Shown here one piece after another: positions 1 to 6,572 of a stretch of DNA of 64,000 bases. A program made the translations under genes and the position numbers. Position 1 is the first letter of the stretch; every line of letters starts with the position of its first letter. The notes under the pieces are model-generated. The model saw nothing but the letters and a program-made list of their open reading frames with translations. It had not been told where the DNA came from and ran no database searches. The DNA is from CAYPGJ01 sp050174775 (lineage in GTDB: Bacteria > Planctomycetota > Phycisphaerae > Phycisphaerales > UBA1924), in NCBI GenBank assembly GCA_050174775.1, contig JBFXJP010000001.1, positions 248,001-312,000 of the forward strand, written 5' to 3'.

Positions 1-112
1 GAGCGTCGGCGTTGATCATGAAAGGCTCATTTCGTAGGCGGTTGATGATGCGGTCCACGGAGCCGCGATTGCCGAAGCCCGTCAAGCGATAGCCGCCCCG
101 AGCCCGCGCCAT
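1..112 (-). CDS. Possible C-terminal part of a gene running off the left edge
   Basis: On the minus strand, from an ATG at 112, an open frame of 37 codons continues past position 1 without a stop. Its end reads like real protein (...GSVDRIINRLRNEPFMINADA). No clear ribosome binding site precedes the ATG, and the frame stays open further upstream, so the true start could be earlier. No family is recognised. Two other overlapping frames between 27 and 297 are open, but their compositions look like GC-rich noise. The stretch 113-293 holds nothing else I can support. Confidence 0.25.
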   Translation of the reverse strand, partial: MARARGGYRLTGFGNRGSVDRIINRLRNEPFMINADA

Positions 113-293
113 CGGCGCGGCCGGGGTCTGCCGCCTGCACAAGGCCGAAGGCCGCGGAAGGCGGACGGCCGCTTGACGCCCCTCGGCGAGGTATCGCGGG
201 TATGACCGCATCCATGGGCAACCGCCGGTAGGAGCCGACCAAACCCATAGCCACGCACGGCCGTACGGGGCGGCAGCGAAATCGCACAGGCAT

Positions 294-608
294 TCATCCG
301 ACGATTGATCGCCTGTAGCCCTCGGGGGTTAGGTAGTGACCGTAACGAGCGGCGGCATCCGTGATGGACGTGGGATGTGCGGCGGAGCGGATGAGCCCGT
401 GCTTCCGCAGCTCATGTAGCCGCGCCCGCACCACGTGGGGCGTGAGCCCCGACCACGCCGCGACCTGTGCGGTGGTGAGCGTCTGCTGAAAGTTATGGCG
501 GTCATCCAGCGGCGGCGGCAGGACACGGAGCACTCTGACGCCGGTCGGGCGAAGCTTGAGGCCTTCGATGAACAGGTTCGGGTAGCTGATGTCGAGCGAG
601 TGTGGCAT
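294..608 (-). CDS. Small winged-helix DNA-binding protein
   Basis: This 104-residue protein contains a winged-helix segment of MarR/IclR type: a helix-turn-helix reading TTAQVAAWSGLTPHVVRARL around residues 45-64, then a wing-like stretch (KHGLIRSA). The start at 608 is chosen because GAGGAGG lies six bases upstream; an upstream in-frame ATG at 731 has no such site. It is probably a local transcription regulator. It sits downstream of, and on the same strand as, the CBASS genes, separated by about 210 bases. Regulation of those genes is only an inference. Confidence 0.6.
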   Translation of the reverse strand: MPHSLDISYPNLFIEGLKLRPTGVRVLRVLPPPLDDRHNFQQTLTTAQVAAWSGLTPHVVRARLHELRKHGLIRSAAHPTSITDAAARYGHYLTPEGYRRSIVG

Positions 609-817
609 GACAGCCTCCTCGCCGGGCAAATGCAGGCGATACCGGCTCCGGCCCACGGCGGGCCTGCCCGGGCGCTTCTGCCTCGGCGAAAGGAGTGCCT
701 TTGGCGCGGCATCCGCCGCGATAGAATTCATCGCCGAGGCAGAATGTACGCCGCGTACACTCGAACTTCAGCGAACTGCCAATCGATACGAGGAGCTTTC
801 ACCAGGCCCCCGGCGCA

Positions 818-1387
818 TTACCGATCGTGTCGATCGTCTGTGAGAGCTGGATCGGTATCGCGTCGAGAGCTCTGAGAATCGGCGCGGTAAGTCGCCTCAC
901 CATCTTCAATGCCCTTGCGTGCGCGCTTGAAGGCTCTGCGGCTGGGTGGCGGTGAGGTCTCGTTCAGCGTGTTACGGCGCCTATTGAGCCTGACAAGCGT
1001 CCGCCTCAGTTTCCGTACAGCGGCAGCATCGCTGCATGCGACCGTCCGAAAGATGCGCGCGTCGTTGCTCACGGCCTTGTAAGCATTGCCGGCCTGGCGG
1101 TGGGCGGCGGCGCGGCCTTCAGGATTGAGGAAGGTAAGTAGGCCGGTTAACACCGCGGAGAGAAAGGCGAGACATCCCGCCACAGCCTCCCATTGAGAAA
1201 CGATGGAGACGCCTGCTGCCGCAGCCGCGACCGTCGCCGGAATGCCGATGGCGAAGTGCGCAAACTCCCATGGTCGCGCGGATTCCCATTGTCCCTTCGC
1301 AGAATAGAGCGTGTCCTCTTCGATGCGGTCCGCCTCCGCGAGAACGGCGGCGAGCGTGGGGGGGGTCACAATCGGTTGTTCAGCCAT
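818..1387 (-). CDS. SLATT-domain two-TM effector of a CBASS system
   Basis: The 189-residue product has an N-terminal helix, two adjacent membrane segments (about residues 45-67 and 71-91), and a following helical part with HRQAGNAYKAVSND. This layout matches SLATT proteins, the two-TM effectors found beside SMODS nucleotidyltransferases (known family: Burroughs and colleagues' SMODS/SLATT pairs). Such effectors are thought to bind a cyclic oligonucleotide and disrupt the inner membrane during phage infection. The start codon at 1387 overlaps the end of the nucleotidyltransferase gene in ATGGCTGA, so the two are translationally coupled. A TTG at 1459 would extend it but would overlap the upstream gene by 80 bases. 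The C-terminal 60 residues are rich in Arg and look flexible. Confidence 0.72.
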   Translation of the reverse strand: MAEQPIVTPPTLAAVLAEADRIEEDTLYSAKGQWESARPWEFAHFAIGIPATVAAAAAGVSIVSQWEAVAGCLAFLSAVLTGLLTFLNPEGRAAAHRQAGNAYKAVSNDARIFRTVACSDAAAVRKLRRTLVRLNRRRNTLNETSPPPSRRAFKRARKGIEDGEATYRADSQSSRRDTDPALTDDRHDR

Positions 1388-2237
1388 ACGCAGGAAAATA
1401 CCCGCCGAAGACGAGTCGCCACTTGTCATACGCGCCCTCGATGTTGCCGTTCGAAGCAAGCTGTTCTGCCGCCCGCGCCCGGGATAGTGCGGTTTCCATT
1501 CGGCTGAGGATGCCAGCGCGTTCCGCCTGTGTGGTGCGTCCTACGCCGCCTGGGTACCCGGCAGGGTCGGAGAGGACATGCGGGATGAGCGCACGTGCTC
1601 TGTCGAAGAAAAACCTTGCGCCGGACGGGAAGCTGGAAATGGTGATGCCTGTGAGAACTTGTCGCGCGAGCGTCTCTAGGTGAAACGAGCCGAGCAATCG
1701 GCTATACGACACATTCCACGCCTTGATCATCTTGATGAGCGGCACGAAATTGCCGCCGTGCGCCTTGTTCGTCTCGGTCCAGAGTTCGACATGTCTCATC
1801 GGATCGGTCGCAATCCACAGCTTGTTGCGGGAATCGGGAATCAGGTAGCCGCCGCCGCTGCGCAAGAAGCCGGGAACGACGTCAACGATGAAATCAGAGA
1901 ACTGGATGGTGACCGCTCGCCCGTTTCGGCTGATGTCGGGCGTCTTGTATGTCTTGAGAAGCGCACGCTTTACGCGATCGAGCAACGCAGCCTGACCATT
2001 CGGATCGAAGTAGCCTGCATCCATCACCAGGAAGATATCGATGTCGGCCCGCTTGAGCGGGGCGATCATCGTGCTTCTCATATATGAGCCTGTCAGAAAA
2101 CTAGTTTCCACAGAAAGCCGGTCCGCCACTGCCTCGCGGACATTGCGCTGCCGCGTTGAGACGGTCGATGTTTGGAGATTCGAGATCTCGAGGTTCGTGC
2201 GAAGCTGGCGGAATCCCTGGTCGATCGTGTACGGCAT
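1380..2237 (-). CDS. CD-NTase (SMODS nucleotidyltransferase), CBASS signal synthase
   Basis: This 285-residue enzyme shows the polymerase-beta-like nucleotidyltransferase core: GS at residues 50-51 (LTGSYMRST), the first two metal-binding Asp in ADIDIF (D65, D67), and a third in FIVDVV (D119). This order is that of the SMODS/CD-NTase family, which makes cyclic di- or trinucleotides from NTPs on phage infection. The adjacent SLATT gene is its expected effector, giving a minimal two-gene CBASS operon without visible Cap2/Cap3 or HORMA/TRIP13 accessory genes. The start is uncertain: ATG at 2237 fits the usual N-terminus, while a GTG at 2318 would add 27 residues; neither has a strong ribosome binding site. 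The product nucleotide cannot be told from sequence. Confidence 0.85.
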   Translation of the reverse strand: MPYTIDQGFRQLRTNLEISNLQTSTVSTRQRNVREAVADRLSVETSFLTGSYMRSTMIAPLKRADIDIFLVMDAGYFDPNGQAALLDRVKRALLKTYKTPDISRNGRAVTIQFSDFIVDVVPGFLRSGGGYLIPDSRNKLWIATDPMRHVELWTETNKAHGGNFVPLIKMIKAWNVSYSRLLGSFHLETLARQVLTGITISSFPSGARFFFDRARALIPHVLSDPAGYPGGVGRTTQAERAGILSRMETALSRARAAEQLASNGNIEGAYDKWRLVFGGYFPAYG

Positions 2238-2382
2238 GGTTCGCTTGAGAGTTTGCGGTTGCGGCTCCGCGGTGATCGTAAAGGGGTTCAGGATGAGATC
2301 CGCATAGGTGATCGTCACCCGAGAGGCGCTTGCGCCGACGCACCATATCCGCTAGGTTAGCTGCGTTAGGTAGTGGGGGAGC

Positions 2383-2877
2383 ATGGGGGATAGCGAACAG
2401 GAATGCGCGGCGCGAGTCGCCAAGATTAACGACCTGCTTCAGCCGGTCGCGGGCGACTTTGAGACGGTCCACGCGCATTTGCTTGAGCTGCAGAAGGCCG
2501 TCCACGAGCATATTGCTTCAGTGATCACGGAGCCGATCAATCGGAAGCTTGCGTCTATGCCTCACACGACAAAGCCGGAAAAGCAGGCGCTTGGTCGTTG
2601 GTGTAACGCTGTCGCTCGATCCCTCAACATCGCCATCCGCGACCCCAAGACCTCGCAGCCAGCCATGCTTTTCGCCGGCCATGGAGGTCGCCGACCTCTT
2701 GAAGGGAGTTTCCAGATAGAGCTTATCGATCCGCATAATCGCCGGCGGGTTGCCACCTCTTATGCGCTTCCACGGCTGGAGTTCATGCCCCACTACGACA
2801 AGCAGAGGGAACACATGGCGAGGTATTGGGCAGAGAAGGCGCCCCGCCCGACCCCATCCGACCGGGGTCGAGAGTGA
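2383..2877 (+). CDS. Small unrecognised protein, paralogue of the one at 17,539-18,021
   Basis: A 164-residue protein starting at an ATG just after a GGGGGA site. The first ~100 residues are predicted helical (KINDLLQPV, LLELQKAVHEHI). The rest has short strand-like pieces (SFQIELID, LPRLEFMP). No family is recognised. It aligns without gaps over 55 residues with the protein encoded at 17,539-18,021 (from LQKAVHEHIA to IAIRDPKT), 18 identities by eye, and both continue with a strand-like FQI and a Pro-flanked LEF/LKL end. It is divergent from the CD-NTase, 145 bases away, and 151 bases upstream of a two-TM protein gene. It may be a CBASS-associated or element-maintenance factor; function is unknown. 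Confidence 0.55.
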   Translation: MGDSEQECAARVAKINDLLQPVAGDFETVHAHLLELQKAVHEHIASVITEPINRKLASMPHTTKPEKQALGRWCNAVARSLNIAIRDPKTSQPAMLFAGHGGRRPLEGSFQIELIDPHNRRRVATSYALPRLEFMPHYDKQREHMARYWAEKAPRPTPSDRGRE

Positions 2878-3028
2878 TAGTTAATACAAACATGAGACAC
2901 TTCGTAAACCCGCCGCACGGGTTGCAATGCAGTTCGGAACCGGCGTGCCACCCGGTCCGAAAATCAGTCAGCAGGCAGTAGCGCCCTGTCCAAGCGCTTC
3001 GATGCCTGCCGTTGACAGGAGGTGTGCG

Positions 3029-3703
3029 GTGGATGGATACGAATCCCAAAGAAAGAAGGCGGAGCGGCTTCTGTTCGGGGCGAGTGTCGCGATCATCGTG
3101 GCAATGAGCATGACGGTGGCCCCTTGGCTGCGAGCTCACCACTTGCCGGAGTGGTTGGTCGGGCTCGTCGCCGGAGCGGCTGTGCCAGGAGCGGTCTTCT
3201 TCGGCGGCCGTCGGGGCTTTGAGCGGGTTTGGCTCCGGCTGCGGGCCAATCGTCCGTTCCTGATCGACGGAACTTGGGAATTGCTGGCTCGGAAGGTCGT
3301 CGGCAGAAGGCGATCACACGAGAGTTCGGGCTGGGCCCGGATCGTGCAATCGGGCGCGAGTGCCATTCTGAGCGCGACGACTAGCTTCTCCTTGCATGTG
3401 GATTCTCTGTACATGTCCTTTACCGGAGCCGGGTGCGGGATCTTGGTGTACAGAGGGAAGCGTCGCCACAATTCGCCGATGCTCAGCTTGGACATCGCAG
3501 GTGTTGCGGAGTTTTATCTCATCTACCCGGATGGTGACCGCACGCTTGCTCCCATCGGCATCTTCTTTTCGTGCCGGGAGAACAGGCCGGGCGCGTTGGA
3601 TGGAGGCGATCTAGTCGAGGTGGTGTATTTCCGGCTCGGCATGAAGGAACAGGTACTTTCCGCGATCGGTTGGAGCGGGTCGTTGTTGAGGAAGGCGGCC
3701 TAA
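3029..3703 (+). CDS. Two-TM protein with C-terminal beta-rich domain (Cap15-like candidate)
   Basis: The 224-residue product has two membrane segments near residues 13-34 and 40-60, a short basic linker, then a beta-rich domain beginning FLIDGTWELLARK. Two TM helices followed by a small beta-barrel opening with a GxW motif is the plan of Cap15, a CBASS effector that binds a cyclic nucleotide and damages the membrane. Its position beside a CD-NTase supports that reading, but identity is an inference. The start is the GTG at 3029, with AGGAGGTG immediately upstream; reading from an ATG-like codon at 2927 would add residues with no site. If correct, the locus carries two membrane effectors around one CD-NTase. 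Confidence 0.5.
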   Translation: MDGYESQRKKAERLLFGASVAIIVAMSMTVAPWLRAHHLPEWLVGLVAGAAVPGAVFFGGRRGFERVWLRLRANRPFLIDGTWELLARKVVGRRRSHESSGWARIVQSGASAILSATTSFSLHVDSLYMSFTGAGCGILVYRGKRRHNSPMLSLDIAGVAEFYLIYPDGDRTLAPIGIFFSCRENRPGALDGGDLVEVVYFRLGMKEQVLSAIGWSGSLLRKAA

Positions 3704-3763
3704 AGAGCCGCCATTGCGTCGAAAATCGGATTCCCACACAGTCCGTCAAGTGCTTTCGCGAGC

Positions 3764-4624
3764 TCAGCGAACGCCGGCAACCCAATCCGCCGCCTTCTGG
3801 GCCGCTCCGGCGGCGGTGACGGCGAGGCGGGAGTCGCCCTTGAGCGCCTTGATCCAGCCGCCGAGATAGGCCGCCGAGTTCTCGACCGTCGCGGGGCTGA
3901 TGCCCGCATGGGCGCACAGGAAAGCCGCCGCCATCTCGGCGACGAGTTCCTCCTTGCCGTAGTCGGGTGTGCCGAAGGGAGCGAGTTCGGTATCGAGCCC
4001 GCGGCCCAGCCGCTTGCTGTGGCCGGTGGAGTGGGCGAGTTCGTGAAAGAGCGTCGCGTAGTAGGCCTCCGGGGAAGCGAAGCGCGTCCGTTCGGGCAGT
4101 TGCACCGTGTCGGTGAGCGGCTGGTAGAAGGCCCGCGAGCCGCGATGCTCGATGGCGGGGCCGTCCGCGTAGGCGCCGGCGATGCGCTCGGCTTCCTGAA
4201 TCGGCGAGAAGTCGAGCGGCTCGAAGGCGGACGCGTCGGGCACGTCGATGCCGTCGCACTGCTCGGCGTTGAAGACGTTGTAGTGACGAAGCACGGGCAC
4301 GGTGATGGGCTCGCCCGTCTTGCGGTCGGTCGTCTCGTAGGTCTTCCAGAAGACGACGAGCGAGGCTTTCTCGCCCTTGCGGACGCTGCCGCCCTTCGCC
4401 TTCGCCTGGTTGAAGGTGAGCCAGAAGGACGAGCCGTAGCCGTGGCAGTAGGCGGTGAAGGCGAGCAGGAACACGTTGACGCCGCGGTACTCCTTGCCGC
4501 TGGCGAGATTCCGAGGCCAACCGGCTTTCGAGCGGCCGAGGATGGGCGAGCGCCAGGGGACAACGCCCGCTTCGAGCATGGACACGATCCGGTGGGTGAC
4601 TTCGGCGTAGATGTCAGCGGCCAT
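3764..4624 (-). CDS. ardC: ArdC-type antirestriction / ssDNA-binding protein with metallopeptidase domain
   Basis: This 286-residue protein has the ArdC layout: an N-terminal ssDNA-binding domain (about residues 1-130, with VPWRSP and GKEYRGVNVFLL) and a C-terminal zinc-peptidase-like domain with HELAH at 194-198 and a downstream acidic EELVAEMAAAFL. ArdC proteins coat incoming single-stranded DNA in the recipient and protect it from restriction during conjugation. The start at 4624 begins MAADIYAEV, the usual ArdC beginning, with GGAGCGAAGG upstream. The gene follows a DNA methyltransferase and two small genes on the same strand, an anti-restriction block of the mobile element. The 60 bases after its stop stay open in another frame (to 3700) but show no start. 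Confidence 0.88.
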   Translation of the reverse strand: MAADIYAEVTHRIVSMLEAGVVPWRSPILGRSKAGWPRNLASGKEYRGVNVFLLAFTAYCHGYGSSFWLTFNQAKAKGGSVRKGEKASLVVFWKTYETTDRKTGEPITVPVLRHYNVFNAEQCDGIDVPDASAFEPLDFSPIQEAERIAGAYADGPAIEHRGSRAFYQPLTDTVQLPERTRFASPEAYYATLFHELAHSTGHSKRLGRGLDTELAPFGTPDYGKEELVAEMAAAFLCAHAGISPATVENSAAYLGGWIKALKGDSRLAVTAAGAAQKAADWVAGVR

Positions 4625-4796
4625 TGCCTTCGCTCCGTCTGCGGATGACGAGCAGGGCCGGTTTCCCGCGGACGCTCGCGAGGAGGCCTTGCTCTCGACG
4701 GAGGAAGGGCTTTGGATGCGACGGGCCCGGACGGGCCGGCGCGTAGAATCCGGGCGGCGAGAGCAAGGGGTGATCGCGGATTGCATGGCCCGGCCC

Positions 4797-5522
4797 TCAG
4801 CGCGTATCGCGGCAGGCGAGGCGGATGCGCTCGCACGCGTAGTCGAAGTACACCGGGTCGCGCTCGATGCCGACGAAGCGCTTGCCCGCCAGCAACGCGG
4901 CGACGCCGGTCGTGCCGCTGCCCATGAAGGGGTCGAGGATAGAGTCGGCGCGGACCGCGTCGCAGAAGTAGCGGACCTGCTCAAGCGGTCGCGGGCAAGG
5001 CACGGGATTGCCGCCCAGATAGCCGTCCCACGGGCGGAGGTCGACGACGTGCCAGTCGCGGGGCAGCTCGTCGCGAAGCAGCGAGCGGCCGCTCCAGAAG
5101 ATGACCGGGTCCCAACTCAGGCAGGGCTCGCGCCCGTCGCGCGAGGGATAGAGCTTGCAGGCGGCGACGATGCGGTAGCCGCGCGGGAAGTAGGCGTGCC
5201 AGCACCCGGCCTTGAGCGGGCTCTGCCAGACGAAGCACGGGCCGTTGTCTGTGACGCGGACAAGTTCGGGCACAAGCCGGGACATGAGGCTGTCATAGTC
5301 GCGCGGAGAGTCGTCGCACGACCGGTAGCGAAAGCCGATGCCGTAGGGCGGGTCGGTGACGGCGGCGCCGATGCCGGAGAGCGTCGGCAGCACGTCGAAG
5401 CAGTCGGCGCGGTAGAGCGTGGCGTCGCCGATGACGACCTTGCGGACGGGAGCATCGACGGATGGCGGCAGACGCCGCGTGCGCGCGGCGTAGAACGGAT
5501 TGACGGTGGCGTGGAAGCTCAT
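4797..5522 (-). CDS. Site-specific DNA methyltransferase (N4/N6, beta order of motifs)
   Basis: The 241-residue enzyme carries the catalytic motif DPPYG at 57-61 and, later, the SAM-binding DPFMGSGTTG at 197-206. Catalytic motif before SAM motif is the beta arrangement typical of N6-adenine or N4-cytosine enzymes. The Y in DPPY is compatible with N6-adenine. No restriction endonuclease is encoded nearby, so it is an orphan methylase, probably protecting the element from host restriction. Its ATG at 5522 overlaps the stop of the upstream 82-residue gene in ATGA, so the two are coupled. ArdC lies 172 bases downstream. The recognition site cannot be predicted from the sequence. Confidence 0.85.
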   Translation of the reverse strand: MSFHATVNPFYAARTRRLPPSVDAPVRKVVIGDATLYRADCFDVLPTLSGIGAAVTDPPYGIGFRYRSCDDSPRDYDSLMSRLVPELVRVTDNGPCFVWQSPLKAGCWHAYFPRGYRIVAACKLYPSRDGREPCLSWDPVIFWSGRSLLRDELPRDWHVVDLRPWDGYLGGNPVPCPRPLEQVRYFCDAVRADSILDPFMGSGTTGVAALLAGKRFVGIERDPVYFDYACERIRLACRDTR

Positions 5523-5767
5523 GGCCGGGCCTCCTCGGCCGCCTCGGCCTGGAAGTGCTCGTGCGCGCGTCCGAGCAATTCGCCCGGATCGAAGCCCTGC
5601 TGCGCCGCGAAGTGCAGCAGATCGGCGATGAGATCGCCGATGGCGCATTCGAGGTCGCCCGGATGCATGGCGTCGGGATGGTCGCCGCAGTAAGTCTCGG
5701 CGGTGAAGGCGGTGAGCGCGAGCTTCGCCCAGTCGGCGCGGTCGCGGTTGATCGGTGATGCGGTCAT
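5519..5767 (-). CDS. Small acidic protein upstream of the methyltransferase
   Basis: An 82-residue, mostly helical protein with an AAGGA site before its ATG. It contains Cys and His (ETYCGDHPDAMHPGDLECAIGDL) that could bind metal, followed by a second helix (GELLGRAHEHFQAE). The stop overlaps the methyltransferase start in ATGA, so the two are translated together. I do not recognise the family. The position between two other anti-restriction genes suggests a role in the same establishment block. Confidence 0.6.
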   Translation of the reverse strand: MTASPINRDRADWAKLALTAFTAETYCGDHPDAMHPGDLECAIGDLIADLLHFAAQQGFDPGELLGRAHEHFQAEAAEEARP

Positions 5768-5827
5768 GTCGTGTCCTTTCTTGTAAAGAAGACCGCGAGC
5801 GGGCTGTCGCCCGCCCGCGGCGGTTGG

Positions 5828-6043
5828 TTACTCCTTGCTGTCGGAAGCGACGCGGAGCGTGATGCGCCCGTCGAGCGGCACGCAGTCGCACTGGATGTTG
5901 AAGCCCTGGCCGTCGGAATGGCTCCAGGCGGCGCCGATGCGGGTCCAGAAGCCCTTCTTGCCGTCGCGCCCGTCGCGGACGTGATAGGCGATGTGGGTCG
6001 GGGCGGAAGGCTTGTTCTTCTCGGCGGTGTTCTTGTCGGTCAT
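5828..6043 (-). CDS. Small conserved-looking protein, first gene of the anti-restriction block
   Basis: A 71-residue protein with a strong AAGGAG site. After a Lys/Asn-rich head it reads HIAYHVRDGRDGKKGFWTRIG, then CDCVPLDGRITLRV, a compact beta-rich fold. To my recollection, short proteins with this HVRDG...FWTRIGAAW pattern recur in mobile elements beside antirestriction genes; no function is assigned. It begins the leftward block of 71-aa gene, 82-aa gene, methyltransferase and ArdC, and is divergent from the relaxase gene across a 529-base gap. Confidence 0.65.
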   Translation of the reverse strand: MTDKNTAEKNKPSAPTHIAYHVRDGRDGKKGFWTRIGAAWSHSDGQGFNIQCDCVPLDGRITLRVASDSKE

Positions 6044-6572
6044 GTTCGTTCTCCTTGCGTTGTCCGGCCACGCCCATCGCGGCCTGATGGGTACGAAAAA
6101 CGAGCCGCACCGGCGGGGCGAAGCGCAACCGTGTCACACCGGAAAGTGGGAGGGACCCAATGTCTGCAACGCAGTGAAGATGTTGGGAGGAGCCGGCTTT
6201 CCGGTTGACCGGACCGGCGTCGGCTCGATAGTGCCCATCGACAAGCCGCGGAAGCGTGGATGAAGACACGAAGAGGACGAAACAGGACGACAACCATCGC
6301 GAAGCGAGACTTGACGCCCGACGCCTCGGGCGTGCGCGACGGGTGAGCGGCTTTGAATCGTTCTGGCCGCTGCCGCTGCAACATTCCGGGCCGTGGCGAC
6401 AAGTAGTAGGGGGGGTGTGCCGCTCGCTGCGTCACTCAGTCGCGCTTAACTGCTGGGCCAACCGTCGCGGGAGAGGGACGCCCGCAACCAGCGTCCAACA
6501 AGAAAGACCTCGACGCCGACCGCGCCGCGCCCTAGAGCGAAGAGAGACGCAACCGGAGACGAACGTCACGCC
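6044..6572. other. Non-coding gap between anti-restriction block and relaxase; possible oriT region
   Basis: I see no credible gene in these 529 bases. They separate two divergent operons, so they should hold both promoters. A perfect 8-bp inverted repeat with a 4-base loop (ACGCCCGA, loop CGCC, TCGGGCGT) lies at 6314-6333. Relaxase genes are commonly next to their origin of transfer, and hairpins mark such sites, so this is the best place for oriT in the window. No nic-site consensus was recognised, so the assignment is an inference. Confidence 0.35.
6314..6333. repeat. Perfect 8-bp inverted repeat (hairpin)
   Basis: Arms ACGCCCGA and TCGGGCGT are separated by CGCC. There is no T-run on either side, so it is not an obvious terminator. 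It sits 240 bases upstream of the relaxase start, and could be part of oriT or an operator. Confidence 0.5.

Noticed and set aside
1..300. Left attachment site copy of the tRNA 3' end
   Set aside because: No match to GGTTCGAATCCTGCC or its complement in this region.
3700..3763. Tail reading GLPAFAELAKALDGLCGN after ArdC
   Set aside because: Protein-like by eye but has no start codon and the ArdC gene ends normally; could be a remnant but cannot be supported.
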